In this document: in pieces, positions 54,765 to 63,802 of the stretch
Position numbering within the stretch: the first letter of the stretch is position 1
Layout of the letters: every line of letters starts with the position of its first letter
NCBI RefSeq assembly: GCF_004217545.1
Contig: NZ_SHKY01000001.1
Span: forward strand, 2,170,001 to 2,234,000
From: Krasilnikovia cinnamomea
GTDB taxonomy: Bacteria > Actinomycetota > Actinomycetes > Mycobacteriales > Micromonosporaceae
Length of the DNA stretch: 64,000 bases
Direction: 5' to 3'
Position numbers and translations under genes: made by a program
The notes under the pieces: model-generated
Seen by the model: only the letters and a program-made list of their open reading frames with translations
Told to the model about the DNA's origin: nothing
Database searches by the model: none

Positions 54765-56242
54765 TGTTGATCGCTGACGGTGGCGGTGGATACGGCGGCA
54801 CGGACTGGTTCGGGTACGACGTCAAGAAGATGTGGGAGGCGATCGCCGACCAGGACACCGAGCCGCACTACGAGGTGGTCCAGGGATGGCGGCGCACGTC
54901 CGAACTGACCAATGAGCATCTCAGTCGCGTCCGGCTGTACCGGGACAACCTCGCCGACGCATGGCCGCCGGAGAAGAGCCCGGCCTCGGCCGCGTACATC
55001 GCCCGGCTGGATGAGCTCATCGAGCACCTCACAGAGACCCACGCCGCAGCAGCAGCAAATTACACGACGTTCTCGTCCGTCGCCCTCGACCTCAGCGTGG
55101 CCCGCACCAAGATCGAGCCGCTGTACAAGGAGTACATGGCGAACCAGGCCAGCATCGCCAAGTGGCAGGCCGATCGGGATGCCGCAGCAGCCGCGCCAAA
55201 GCCATCCTCAAGCCCGACGCCCTCGCCGTCGCCCAGCCCGCAAGCGTCGCCAGTGCCGACTGCGCCGCCGGTCTCCGCTGAGCACCAGGAGCAACTGAAC
55301 AATCAGGCACGAAGCATCATGTACGCGCTGAGCAACACCGTGATTAGCGCACAAGCACAGCTGCAGAAGCCAAAGCTGTACGACTTTGGCACGATGGCGA
55401 ATCGCCAGGGTGACGACCATGGGGACGGCAACGGCTCTGGGCAGTCAGTGCCACCCTTGATTCCCGTCCCTGCACCTCCTGCGGTGCCTCCTCCGGACCA
55501 CCTAGTCCAGCGTCCACATATGGCGACTACGTCGCCAGTAGCTTCGGGCCATCCCGGCGTATCTGCAATCAATCCAGGATCAGTAATCAATCCGGTTGGG
55601 GGTCCCACGTTGTCGGGTACCCAGCTCGTGGCAGCCCCACCCGTGAGTCCTCCGGTCACTCCGGGCCTAACGATCGGTGCAACAAATACAATTCCGCCTG
55701 GCACGCCTGGCCTCCCCGGGATTCTACCTCCCGCAGTAAATTCGCCCTTAGGCCTTGTCCCGCCCGGTGCTTCAACCGCGTCGATACCCGGCGGAGCGGC
55801 CATTCCCGGCGGTCCGCCCAGGCCTAGCCTTGGTGCGCAAGCTGGCCGATTCCCCACAATGCCGTCCGGTGGCGTGATCGGGTCAACGCCCGGCAGCGGC
55901 GTCATCGGACAGTTGCCTGGCACCGGGTCTGGCCAGACACGTGTGGGTGGAGGATCAAGCCGGGTCAATCCTATTGGAGGAGTCATCAATCCGCAGTCGA
56001 GCGCCGGAGCCCGATCGGTTTCGGGCGTTGGCGCTGCGGCCCGACTTGGCTCAGGCGGACAGCTCGGAGCCGCGTATGGCCAATCAAGAAGATCACGCAG
56101 CGACCATCCGGAGAATGCAAACACGGCTCCGTGGGACCCGGACAACCCATGGGCGACTGACGAAGGGGTTGATCCGGTGGTTTTGCCCCAGGAAGACCCA
56201 GGGCCTATTAACCCCGGTCCCGCTATCGGCATCAAAGGATGA
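54764..56242 (+). CDS. secreted-type helical protein with Pro/Gly-rich tail, ESX-like substrate candidate
   Basis: A 492-residue protein. The first 170 residues are helical (KKMWEAIADQDTEPHYEVVQ, WRRTSELTNEHLSRVRLYRDNLADAWPPEKSPA with YIARLDELIEHLTETHAAAAANY), resembling PPE/EspB-like type VII secreted proteins. After a Ser-Pro stretch comes a roughly 300-residue low-complexity tail rich in Pro, Gly and Asn. The C-terminus ends in PVVLPQEDPGPINPGP. Coupled to the mycosin-like gene by an ATGA overlap. Base composition drops along it. No signal peptide. Confidence 0.7.
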   Translation: MLIADGGGGYGGTDWFGYDVKKMWEAIADQDTEPHYEVVQGWRRTSELTNEHLSRVRLYRDNLADAWPPEKSPASAAYIARLDELIEHLTETHAAAAANYTTFSSVALDLSVARTKIEPLYKEYMANQASIAKWQADRDAAAAAPKPSSSPTPSPSPSPQASPVPTAPPVSAEHQEQLNNQARSIMYALSNTVISAQAQLQKPKLYDFGTMANRQGDDHGDGNGSGQSVPPLIPVPAPPAVPPPDHLVQRPHMATTSPVASGHPGVSAINPGSVINPVGGPTLSGTQLVAAPPVSPPVTPGLTIGATNTIPPGTPGLPGILPPAVNSPLGLVPPGASTASIPGGAAIPGGPPRPSLGAQAGRFPTMPSGGVIGSTPGSGVIGQLPGTGSGQTRVGGGSSRVNPIGGVINPQSSAGARSVSGVGAAARLGSGGQLGAAYGQSRRSRSDHPENANTAPWDPDNPWATDEGVDPVVLPQEDPGPINPGPAIGIKG

Positions 56243-57354
56243 TTCGGCGAACATTTGCCGCCGCTGCGGCGATGGTAGCAAGTGCCAGCATCGCCACCAT
56301 TGGCAGTCCGGCCCTCGCCGACAATACTCGCGACAAGCAATGGCACCTCCAGTACCTGAGAATTGCTGAGGCTCATCGAATCAGTACTGGGCGCGGTGTC
56401 ACCGTCGCCGTAATCGATTCAGGCGTCAGCGATCATCGCGATTTGTCCGGCAGTGTCCTTTCGGGTAAGGACTTCACCAATGCGAGGGGATCTGGGCGGA
56501 CCGACGTGGACGGCCACGGAACAGCCATGGCTGGGGACATCGCCGCCCATGGGAAGGATGGATCAGGGGCCCTTGGCATCGCACCTGAATCAAAGATTCT
56601 CCCGATTCGAGTTCTTACCACCGGCAGGTTTAGTCGCGGCCTAGGGCCAGCAATTTCATGGGCCATTGCCCATGGCGCAGACGTTATCAATATCTCGCTC
56701 GGTGGAGGCGCGACACCTGACTTGTTCTCTGCGCTAGCGGCTGCTGAAAAGGCAAACGTCGTGGTCGTTGCTTCGGCGGGGAACCGGCCGGAGTCCCACG
56801 GAATCACATCCCCGGCCTTCGTCCCTAGCGTTCTGGCAGTAGGGGCAGTGGATCGCGACGGAAAGCGGGCCCCAGTCTCGGCAACCGGCCCTGCGCTCGA
56901 CCTAATGGCGCCCGGAACCGACATCATGAGCACAAGCACTAATAATCGGTACGCAACCGGGACCGGCACATCCGACTCGGCAGCAATCGTGTCTGGAGCG
57001 GTCGCGCTCATCCGCAGCAAGTACCCTGCCCTGAGCGCGCGGGAAGTTGTGGCACGCCTGGAATCAACCGCCGCCGACAAGGGAGCTCCCGGGGTAGATC
57101 CAGAGTACGGACACGGAGTCATCGATATCGTGGCGGCTCTTTCCACCGACGCGCCCACTCCAACGGACGAACCGAGCCCTAGCGCCCCGGTTGACAATAC
57201 CCAGCAGGCCGGAGCCAGCACGTCGACAAATGTAACCGCATCGCCGGAAAACCAGCCGGCGCGCAGTACGGCACTCGTCGTCAGCTGCGCTGCTGCGCTC
57301 GCCGCACTCGGTGGGCTAGCGGCGTTTGTACTCGTCCGACGGCGCAGGCAGTAG
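56239..57354 (+). CDS. mycosin-type (S8 subtilisin) membrane-anchored serine protease
   Basis: A 371-residue protein. A signal peptide (about 1-28) precedes an S8 domain with Asp60 (VAVIDSGV), His93 (DVDGHGTAMAG), the oxyanion Asn181 (SAGNRPES) and Ser244 (GTGTSDSAAIVSG), as in type VII secretion mycosins. A Pro/Thr/Ser linker follows, then a C-terminal membrane helix (VVSCAAALAALGGLAAFVLV) and RRRRQ. ATG overlaps the preceding stop (ATGA). It probably processes or chaperones the secreted protein before it. GC content is clearly below that of its neighbours. Confidence 0.92.
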   Translation: MIRRTFAAAAAMVASASIATIGSPALADNTRDKQWHLQYLRIAEAHRISTGRGVTVAVIDSGVSDHRDLSGSVLSGKDFTNARGSGRTDVDGHGTAMAGDIAAHGKDGSGALGIAPESKILPIRVLTTGRFSRGLGPAISWAIAHGADVINISLGGGATPDLFSALAAAEKANVVVVASAGNRPESHGITSPAFVPSVLAVGAVDRDGKRAPVSATGPALDLMAPGTDIMSTSTNNRYATGTGTSDSAAIVSGAVALIRSKYPALSAREVVARLESTAADKGAPGVDPEYGHGVIDIVAALSTDAPTPTDEPSPSAPVDNTQQAGASTSTNVTASPENQPARSTALVVSCAAALAALGGLAAFVLVRRRRQ

Positions 57355-57708
57355 ATCGCCGCAGCGGCATCAGAGCCCTTCCAGCAATGTCCGAGACATT
57401 GGTCCCGCACGGCCGCCGCAGTGACAGGGTTGAGACGCCGAGAAGCAGTCGGACCGTCTGGGCTCACCTACTACAGCTAATGGTCGGAATACACTGACAT
57501 CAATGTCAGCAGACTGACCCGACGGTCATACCAGCCGTCCCCGCTTTCTGACGAGCCTCTGAGGCATTACGCATTCGCAACTCATCGAAGCGTGTCGTCT
57601 TCTCTGTCTCTTTAGCCAGGTCAGCCCGGAAGGGTAGAGGGCGCGGGAAGGCTGTTGGGCATGCCGAGTGGCAGACGGCCCTGCCCCGCGTGCTTGTAGC
57701 GTTGCGGC
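57355..57708. other. 354-bp gap, contains a 16-bp palindrome, no gene seen
   Basis: Between the mycosin gene and maf. CTGACAT-CA-ATGTCAG (57494-57509) is a perfect palindrome that could be a terminator stem or operator. The last 30 bp carry the maf -10. The region is lower in GC than the carboxylase genes and has no supportable frame. Confidence 0.55.
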
Positions 57709-58323
57709 GTGCAGACCGACACCTCGTACCGTCTCGTGCTCGCCTCCGCGAGTCCTGCCCGCCGCGCCCTGCTGAAGGCTGCCGGCATCGACGCTGACAC
57801 GATCGTCAGCGGCGTCGACGAATCGACCGTCGAGGCGGACGACGCGCACACCCTCAGCCTGACCCTGGCCCGCCTGAAGGCACGTACGGTCGCCGCCCGC
57901 CTGCCGAGCGACCCCGGCACCCTGGTGTTGGGCTGCGACTCGGTACTCGCCTTCGACGGCCAGATCCTGGGCAAACCGGCGAACGCGAGCGAGGCGGTGC
58001 AGCGCTGGCGCGCCATGCGCGGGCGCTCCGGGATTCTGTACACCGGGCATCACCTGACCGACCTCGTGGAAGGCAAGCAAGGCGAGGAGGTCGGCACGAC
58101 GATAGTGCACTTCGCGGACATCTCGGACGCCGAGATCGACGCGTACGTGACGACCGAAGAACCGCTGCACGTGGCCGGATCGTTCACGATCGACGGGCGT
58201 GGCGGCGCGTTCGTGGACCGGATCGAGGGCGACGCGAGCAACGTGATCGGACTGTCCCTACCGCTGCTGCGCCGCCTGCTGGCGGGTTTCGGCGTCTCCA
58301 TCACCCGGCTGTGGCGGGACTGA
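57709..58323 (+). CDS. maf: Maf family nucleotide pyrophosphatase
   Basis: A 204-residue Maf protein: LVLASASPARRALLKAAG at the start, the catalytic-region motifs VSGVDES, ARLKARTVAA, VLGCDSVLAFDGQILGKP and YVTTEEPLHVAGSFTIDGRGG. Members hydrolyse modified or canonical nucleoside triphosphates. TAGCGT ends 6 nt before the GTG. Its position between accE and accA3 is the conserved actinobacterial order (birA, accD, accE, maf, accA), broken up here by other genes. Confidence 0.94.
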   Translation: MQTDTSYRLVLASASPARRALLKAAGIDADTIVSGVDESTVEADDAHTLSLTLARLKARTVAARLPSDPGTLVLGCDSVLAFDGQILGKPANASEAVQRWRAMRGRSGILYTGHHLTDLVEGKQGEEVGTTIVHFADISDAEIDAYVTTEEPLHVAGSFTIDGRGGAFVDRIEGDASNVIGLSLPLLRRLLAGFGVSITRLWRD

Positions 58324-58426
58324 CGACCGTCGCTGCCCGAGCCCACCGGCAGCGCAGCCCCGTCTGAGCGCATCCCTTATCCACAGGGCGCTCCCGCACT
58401 TCCCCGAACGGCCTAGGGTCGTAGGC

Positions 58427-59083
58427 ATGACGTTCAAACCGCTGCCGCTCACCGCCGAACTGCACGCCTACCTGCTCGACCACAGCACCGCGCCGGACGA
58501 GGTCACCGCCGAGCTCATCGCCGAGACCCGGGCTGCGCTCCCCGACAACGCGGGCATGCAGGTGGCGCCCGAGCAGGCGGCCTTCATCCGGATGCTGACG
58601 ACGGTGACGGGGGTGCGCCGCGCGGTGGAGGTGGGCACGTTCACGGGCCTGTCCTCGCTGTCGATCGCGCGCGGGCTCGCCGACGGTGGGCAGCTGGTCT
58701 GCTTCGACATCTCTGAGGAGTTCACGAGTGTGGCGCGTCGCTACTGGCAGCGCGCCGGGGTCGACGACCGGATCGAATTGCGCATCGGGCCGGCGGCTGA
58801 GCGGCTGAGCGAGCTGCCGGCCGAGCCGCACCTGGATCTGGTGTTCATCGACGCGGACAAGGAGAGCTACCAGACGTATTGGGATGAGCTGGTGCCGCGG
58901 GTGCGTCCCGGCGGCGTCCTTCTTGTCGACAACACCTTGTGGTCGGGCCGAGTGCTCGATCCACAAAGCACCAGCGACCGGGCGATCACCGCGTTCAACG
59001 ACATGGTGATCGCGGACAAGCGGGTGGAGGCGGTGATCCTGCCGATCGCCGACGGCCTGACGATGGCACGCCGCCTGCCCTGA
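58427..59083 (+). CDS. class I SAM-dependent O-methyltransferase
   Basis: A 218-residue caffeoyl-CoA-OMT-type methyltransferase: MQVAPEQAAFIRMLTTVTGVRR, the SAM motif AVEVGTFTGLSSLSIARGL, CFDISEEFTSVARRYWQRAG, and LDLVFIDADKESYQTYWDE with LLVDNTLWSGRVLDP (metal-binding Asp/Asn). Substrate not known; such enzymes methylate catechols. TAGGGT ends 7 nt before the ATG. Convergent with the ABC exporter genes. Confidence 0.93.
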   Translation: MTFKPLPLTAELHAYLLDHSTAPDEVTAELIAETRAALPDNAGMQVAPEQAAFIRMLTTVTGVRRAVEVGTFTGLSSLSIARGLADGGQLVCFDISEEFTSVARRYWQRAGVDDRIELRIGPAAERLSELPAEPHLDLVFIDADKESYQTYWDELVPRVRPGGVLLVDNTLWSGRVLDPQSTSDRAITAFNDMVIADKRVEAVILPIADGLTMARRLP

Positions 59084-59255
59084 GCATCCGGCCCGCACCG
59101 CAGACCCGACGCGGCAGCGCTACCCCGCTAGGCACGGCGGCGCGCAGGTGTGCGGCGGCCCTCGACCGAAAGGCCACGGGCCGCCGCAACAGAGTCCAGC
59201 ACCTCAAGCGGAGTCCACAAGCGCTGCTGCCGAGTCCAGCAGATAGTTCCTGCAG

Positions 59256-59277
59256 TTCCTGCGGAATGCGGCAGGAA
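59256..59277. terminator. 7-bp hairpin between the O-methyltransferase and ABC genes
   Basis: TTCCTGC, 8-nt loop, GCAGGAA, 15 bp from the permease stop. The 208-bp gap otherwise holds no gene. Confidence 0.45.
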
Positions 59278-59291
59278 TCGAGCAGAGAGAT

Positions 59292-60047
59292 TCAGCGGAC
59301 GCTGCGGGCGAACATCCGGGCCGCCCACGCCACCGCCGCCGCGGCGAGCACGGCCATGATGACCAGCCCCTGCCAGACCGCCTCCGAGGCCAGGTCCCCA
59401 CGGAACAGCGCCCGCGTCCCGTCGACGGCCCAGGAGAAGGGATTCCAGTCGGCAACGCCCTGCAGCCAGCCGGGCGCGAAGGTCAGCGGGAGCAGGATGC
59501 CGGAGAGCAGCAGCACCGGCTGGGCCACAGTGTTCATCAGCGGAGCCAAGGCGTCCTCGCTCCTCACCTTCAGCGCGACGCCGTAGCTGACGGCCGAGGT
59601 CATCAGCGAGATCAACGCGAGCATCAGGTACGCCAGCAGGAGGTTGCCAATGAACACCCGCAGGTCGAACAGCAACGCCAGCAGGGTGATGATGACCGCC
59701 TGGGCGATCAGCGACACCACGTCACGCAACGACCGGCCGAGCAGGAGCGCGAGGCGGCTGACCGGGGTGACCCGCGACCGTTCGATGATGCCGGCGCGCA
59801 GTTCGGCGATGAGCCCGAAGCCCTGGAACAGGCCGCCGAAGATGGCCAGCAGCACAAGCAGTCCGGGGACGAAGATCTCGTACGCCTCGGCGTTGGTGCG
59901 TACCTGCAGTGCGGGCTTGAGCAGCGGGGCGAACAGCAGCAGGTACATGACCGGCTGGAACACGCCGACGAAGATCCAGACCGGGTTGCGCAGCAGGAGC
60001 TGCATCTGGCGCTGGAAGATGAGTGAGGTGTCACGCAGCAGCTTCAT
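59292..60047 (-). CDS. ABC-2 type transporter permease
   Basis: A 251-residue six-helix permease of the ABC-2/DrrB kind. An amphipathic N-terminus (LLRDTSLIFQRQMQLLLRNP) precedes FVGVFQPVMYLLLFAPLL, the conserved GFGLIAELRAGIIERSRVTPVSR coupling region, and later VAQPVLLLSGILLPLTFAPGW with LQGVADWNPFSWAVDGTRALF. It would export a lipid, drug or polysaccharide with the ATPase before it. GGGAGGA precedes the ATG, three bases after the ATPase stop. Confidence 0.93.
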   Translation of the reverse strand: MKLLRDTSLIFQRQMQLLLRNPVWIFVGVFQPVMYLLLFAPLLKPALQVRTNAEAYEIFVPGLLVLLAIFGGLFQGFGLIAELRAGIIERSRVTPVSRLALLLGRSLRDVVSLIAQAVIITLLALLFDLRVFIGNLLLAYLMLALISLMTSAVSYGVALKVRSEDALAPLMNTVAQPVLLLSGILLPLTFAPGWLQGVADWNPFSWAVDGTRALFRGDLASEAVWQGLVIMAVLAAAAVAWAARMFARSVR

Positions 60048-60050
60048 GGC

Positions 60051-61007
60051 TCATTCCTCCCGCAGCGAGCGGCCGGTCTTGGTCAGGAAGACGTCGTCGA
60101 GGCTGGGACGGTGCAGCTCGATCGTGCCGAGCGGCACCGATGCGGCGTCCAGCGCGCGCAGCACCAGCGGGATGGCGGTGGCACCGTCGTCGACGTAGAG
60201 GCGTAGACCGTCGTCCTGCGTTTCGAGCTTGTTCACGAATGGCGCGACGTCGAGTACCTCCGCGGCGGCGGGGACCGCGCCCGCGGCGAGGCCGACGCGC
60301 ACCACGTCGCCGGAGATCTCGCGTTTGAGCTCGGCGGGCGTGCCGGAGGCGACGATCTGGCCGTGGTCCATGATGGAGATCCGGTCGCAGAGGGCGTCGG
60401 CCTCGTCGAGGTAGTGCGTGGTGATGAAGACCGTCATGCCCTCGTCGCGCAGGCGCCGCACCTCATCCCACATGTGGGCGCGGCTCTGCGGGTCGAGGCC
60501 GGTGGTGGGCTCGTCCAGGAAGACGAGCTTCGGCTCGTGGATGATGCCGAGCGCGATGTCGACCCGGCGGCGCTGACCACCGGAGTACGTCTTGCACTTG
60601 CGGTCGGCGTACTCGCTGAGCTGGAACGCGTTGAGGACCCGGTTGGCCCGTTCGGTGGCGACGGAGCGGGAGATGCCGTATAGGCGGGCCTGCAGGACCA
60701 GTTCCTCGCGGGCGGTCGAGTCGTCCCAGGTGCTGCCGCCCTGAGCCACGTACCCGATGCGGCGGCGCACCTCGCCCGGGTTCTTGAGCAGATCCACGCC
60801 GGCGATGGTGGCCGAGCCGCCGTCGGGCTCGATCAGGGTGGCGAGCATCCGCAGGGTCGTGGTCTTTCCGGCGCCGTTGGGGCCCAGGAAGCCGAAGATC
60901 TCCCCCTCGGCCACGGTCAGGTCGACGCCGCGTACGGCCTCGACGGTTTTCTTCTCGCGTCCCTGCCGGGACGTGAACGACTTGCGCAGTCCTCGCGTCT
61001 CGATCAC
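60051..61007 (-). CDS. ABC transporter ATP-binding protein (DrrA/daunorubicin-resistance type)
   Basis: A 318-residue ATPase. Walker A is GPNGAGKT (42-49), the Q-loop GYVAQGGSTWDD, the signature TYSGGQRRRVDIA, Walker B LVFLDEPTTGLD and the switch His in FITTHYLDEADALCD. A C-terminal DUF4162-like domain ends HRPSLDDVFLTKTGRSLREE. GTG start with GGGGGAAG upstream. It powers the permease encoded 3 bp later, and its gene follows padR, which probably controls it. Confidence 0.95.
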   Translation of the reverse strand: MIETRGLRKSFTSRQGREKKTVEAVRGVDLTVAEGEIFGFLGPNGAGKTTTLRMLATLIEPDGGSATIAGVDLLKNPGEVRRRIGYVAQGGSTWDDSTAREELVLQARLYGISRSVATERANRVLNAFQLSEYADRKCKTYSGGQRRRVDIALGIIHEPKLVFLDEPTTGLDPQSRAHMWDEVRRLRDEGMTVFITTHYLDEADALCDRISIMDHGQIVASGTPAELKREISGDVVRVGLAAGAVPAAAEVLDVAPFVNKLETQDDGLRLYVDDGATAIPLVLRALDAASVPLGTIELHRPSLDDVFLTKTGRSLREE

Positions 61008-61075
61008 TTGACTTCCCCCAGTCGTGGGGCAGGCGAACGCCTGCCAAGGGGGCAGCGTAGGGCCGCCGATGCGGC

Positions 61076-61090
61076 TAGTCAAACTTGAAT
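61076..61090 (-). promoter_or_regulatory. candidate PadR operator, ABC-gene copy
   Basis: TAGTCAAACTTGAAT, containing the dyad TCAA-AC-TTGA, lies about 70 bp upstream of the ATPase start and overlaps the padR 3' end. The same 15-mer with two changes sits at the padR promoter. Confidence 0.6.
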
Positions 61091-61092
61091 AG

Positions 61093-61917
61093 TCAGCGGC
61101 TGACCCACGCCGACGGCCAGCCAGGCTTTCCGGTGGCGGTCGCCACAGAAGGCTTCCCGGACTCCGCATCCGGCGAAGACTTCCCAGCGACCTCACCGGC
61201 CCCACCGACCCCAGCAGCCTCACCGGCCTCACCGACCTCACCGACCTCACCGGACGGCAGGCTCCCGGTGGCCTCACCGGGCACAGAGTCCCCAGCGCCC
61301 TCGGCAGACGAAAACGTCCCAGCCGCCTCAACCGACGAAACTTCCCCTGAAGGCAAAGACGCCTCAGACGGCAGGTACGGATCCCCCTGTTCGATCCGCT
61401 TGGCCACCCGCTCGCACCAGGCGATCTCCGCCTCGGACTTGTCCACGGCGAGCTCCCACATCCAGCCCACGAACACCGGCTTGCTCGCCGCCCATTCGGA
61501 CCCCAGCGCAGCCTGCAACTGCTGCACCCCCGCCCGCAACTGGGTTGCCCGGTTACGCAGGGCCGCCGCTGCCTCCTCCCGGGGCAGCGCGGGCAGGAAC
61601 GAGAAGGCCGCCAGGAACGGGTCCGGCGGCGTGGCGAGGTGCCACCAGTTGTTGCGCAACAGCGCCTGGAACTCGCCCGCGCCCTTCTCGGTCACCTCGT
61701 ACGTGGTCCGGGCCGGGCGGGCGCCCACCTGCTCGGTCGCCACCGCCCGCAGTAGACCCTCGTCGGTGAGCTTGCGCAGGGCGTGATAGATCGACCCGGG
61801 CTGCACGTTCGCCCATTTGTCGGCGCTCCAGCTCAGCAGCTCACGCCGCACGTCATAGCCGTGCACCGGCTGCATCCACTGGACAACGCCGAGGATCATC
61901 ATGCGGGTGGCGGACAC
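61093..61917 (-). CDS. PadR family transcriptional regulator with a long low-complexity tail
   Basis: A 274-residue protein. Residues 1-90 form the PadR winged helix (RMMILGVVQWMQPVHGYDVRR, PGSIYHALRKLTDEGLL, and TTYEVTEKGAGEF), followed by the C-terminal helical dimerisation domain to about residue 185. An unusual tail of about 90 residues, rich in Gly, Glu, Ser and Ala (EVGEVGEAGEAAGVGGAGEV), is not part of the normal family. TACGCT ends 6 nt before the GTG. It is the first gene of a probable padR-ATPase-permease operon. Confidence 0.9.
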   Translation of the reverse strand: MSATRMMILGVVQWMQPVHGYDVRRELLSWSADKWANVQPGSIYHALRKLTDEGLLRAVATEQVGARPARTTYEVTEKGAGEFQALLRNNWWHLATPPDPFLAAFSFLPALPREEAAAALRNRATQLRAGVQQLQAALGSEWAASKPVFVGWMWELAVDKSEAEIAWCERVAKRIEQGDPYLPSEASLPSGEVSSVEAAGTFSSAEGAGDSVPGEATGSLPSGEVGEVGEAGEAAGVGGAGEVAGKSSPDAESGKPSVATATGKPGWPSAWVSR

Positions 61918-61930
61918 GCTGTCAGCGTAA

Positions 61931-61945
61931 TAGCCAAACTTGACT
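61931..61945 (-). promoter_or_regulatory. candidate PadR operator, padR-promoter copy
   Basis: TAGCCAAACTTGACT matches the site at 61076-61090 in 13 of 15 positions and lies just upstream of the padR -10 (61924-61929), where binding would shut off padR itself. Confidence 0.6.
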
Positions 61946-61983
61946 GAGCCCGGCGCCGGTGTCGGGACGCTAGGCTCAGCGAC

Positions 61984-63732
61984 GTGCGCAAGGTACTGAT
62001 CGCGAATCGCGGCGAGATCGCCGTCCGTGTCATCCGGGCCTGCAAGGACGCGGGCCTCACCAGTGTCGCCGGATACGCCGACCCCGACCGGGACGCGCCG
62101 TTCGCACGGCTCGCCGACGAGGCGTACGCCTTGGACGGCACCACGGCCGCGGAGACGTATCTGCGCATCGACAAGCTGCTCGATATCGCGGCGCGCAGCG
62201 GCGCCCACGCGGTGCACCCGGGCTACGGCTTCCTGTCGGAGAACGCCGAGTTCGCTCAGGCCGTACTCGATGCGGGGTTGATCTGGATCGGGCCGTCCCC
62301 GCAGGCCATCCGCGATCTTGGCGACAAGGTCACCGCGCGGCACATCGCGCAGCGGGCGGGCGCGCCGCTGGTCGCGGGCACGCCGGAGCCGGTGGCCGAC
62401 GCGGACGAGATCGTGGCGTTCGCGCGCGAGCACGGGCTGCCCATCGCGATCAAGGCGGCGTTCGGGGGCGGCGGGCGCGGCCTCAAGGTCGCCCGGACGA
62501 TCGAGGAGATCCCCGGGCTCTTCGAGTCGGCGACCCGCGAGGCCGTGGCGGCGTTCGGGCGCGGCGAGTGCTTCGTCGAGCGCTACCTGGACCGGCCGCG
62601 CCACGTCGAGGCGCAGGTGCTGGCCGACACGCACGGCAACGTCATCGTGGTCGGCACGCGGGACTGCTCGCTGCAGCGCCGCCATCAGAAGCTCGTCGAG
62701 GAGGCGCCCGCGCCGTTCCTGTCCGACGCGCAGCGCGAGCAGATCCACTCCAGCGCCAAGGCGATCTGCCGCGAGGCCGGGTACCACGGCGCCGGCACCG
62801 TGGAGTATCTGGTCGGCCAGGACGGGACCATCTCGTTCCTGGAGGTCAACACGCGGCTGCAGGTGGAGCACCCGGTCAGCGAGGAGACCGCGGGCGTCGA
62901 TCTGGTGCGCGAGCAGTTCCGGATCGCCGCCGGTCAGCGGCTGCGCTTCACCTCCGACCCGCAGCCGCGCGGCCACTCGATCGAGTTCCGAATCAACGGC
63001 GAGGACGCGGGCCGCAACTTCCTCCCGGCACCCGGCACGGTCACCGCGCTGACCTGGCCTTCCGGCCCGGGCGTCCGGGTGGACGCGGGCGTCGAGGAGG
63101 GCACCGTCATCGGCGGCAACTTCGACTCCATGCTGGCCAAGATCATCGTGACCGGCGAGGACCGGGCCGAGGCCCTGGCCCGCGCCCGCCGCGCCCTGGA
63201 CGAGACCGTGATCGAGGGCATCGCCACCGTGCTGCCGTTCCACCGGCTCGTCGTCCGCGACGAGGCGTTCACCTCCGATCCGTTCACGGTGCACACGCGG
63301 TGGATCGAGACCGAGTGGGCGGGCGGAGTCGAGCCGGTCGCCCACGCGGCGCCCGGCGCCGAGGCGCCGGCCCGCGAGACCGTCGTGGTCGAGGTGGGCG
63401 GCAAGCGGCTCGAGGTCCGCCTGCCCGCCAACCTTTCCTCGGGTACGCCCACAGCAGGCGCCCCGCGTCCGACGGCTCGCCGGGGCGGCGCCCGCCAGCA
63501 GGCCCCGGCCGCCGGTGGCGCGGCCGCGCTCACGGCGCCGATGCAGGGCACGATCGTCAAGGTGGCGGCGCAGGACGGCGACACGGTGTCCGAGGGCGAC
63601 GTGATCGTGGTGGTCGAGGCGATGAAGATGGAGCAGCCGCTGCAGGCACACCGTTCGGGCACGGTGTCGGGGCTGGCCATCGAGGTCGGGGCCACGGTGA
63701 CCGCGGGCACCACCATCTGCACCATCGACTAG
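61984..63732 (+). CDS. accA3: acyl-CoA carboxylase alpha subunit: biotin carboxylase plus biotin carrier
   Basis: A 582-residue AccA3-type subunit. The N-terminal biotin carboxylase is about 1-450 ([20 protein letters not shown]-grasp loop [42 protein letters not shown]). A linker precedes the biotinyl domain at 510-582, with Lys548 in [10 protein letters not shown]. It carboxylates biotin for AccD5 and needs BirA, both encoded upstream in the window. TAGGCT ends 7 nt before the GTG. Divergent from padR. Confidence 0.97.
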   Translation: MRKVLIANRGEIAVRVIRACKDAGLTSVAGYADPDRDAPFARLADEAYALDGTTAAETYLRIDKLLDIAARSGAHAVHPGYGFLSENAEFAQAVLDAGLIWIGPSPQAIRDLGDKVTARHIAQRAGAPLVAGTPEPVADADEIVAFAREHGLPIAIKAAFGGGGRGLKVARTIEEIPGLFESATREAVAAFGRGECFVERYLDRPRHVEAQVLADTHGNVIVVGTRDCSLQRRHQKLVEEAPAPFLSDAQREQIHSSAKAICREAGYHGAGTVEYLVGQDGTISFLEVNTRLQVEHPVSEETAGVDLVREQFRIAAGQRLRFTSDPQPRGHSIEFRINGEDAGRNFLPAPGTVTALTWPSGPGVRVDAGVEEGTVIGGNFDSMLAKIIVTGEDRAEALARARRALDETVIEGIATVLPFHRLVVRDEAFTSDPFTVHTRWIETEWAGGVEPVAHAAPGAEAPARETVVVEVGGKRLEVRLPANLSSGTPTAGAPRPTARRGGARQQAPAAGGAAALTAPMQGTIVKVAAQDGDTVSEGDVIVVVEAMKMEQPLQAHRSGTVSGLAIEVGATVTAGTTICTID

Positions 63733-63802
63733 GTCGTGTTTCGGGGGTGACCCTCGTCCGAGCGCTGCGCCAATGGTTGGCACCAGCCGGCAAGCCGATC
63801 CC

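Noticed and set aside
54351..57354. Calling a full type VII secretion locus
   Set aside because: None of the EccB, EccC, EccD or EccE core genes or a canonical WXG100 pair is in the window; only substrate-like and mycosin-like genes are seen.
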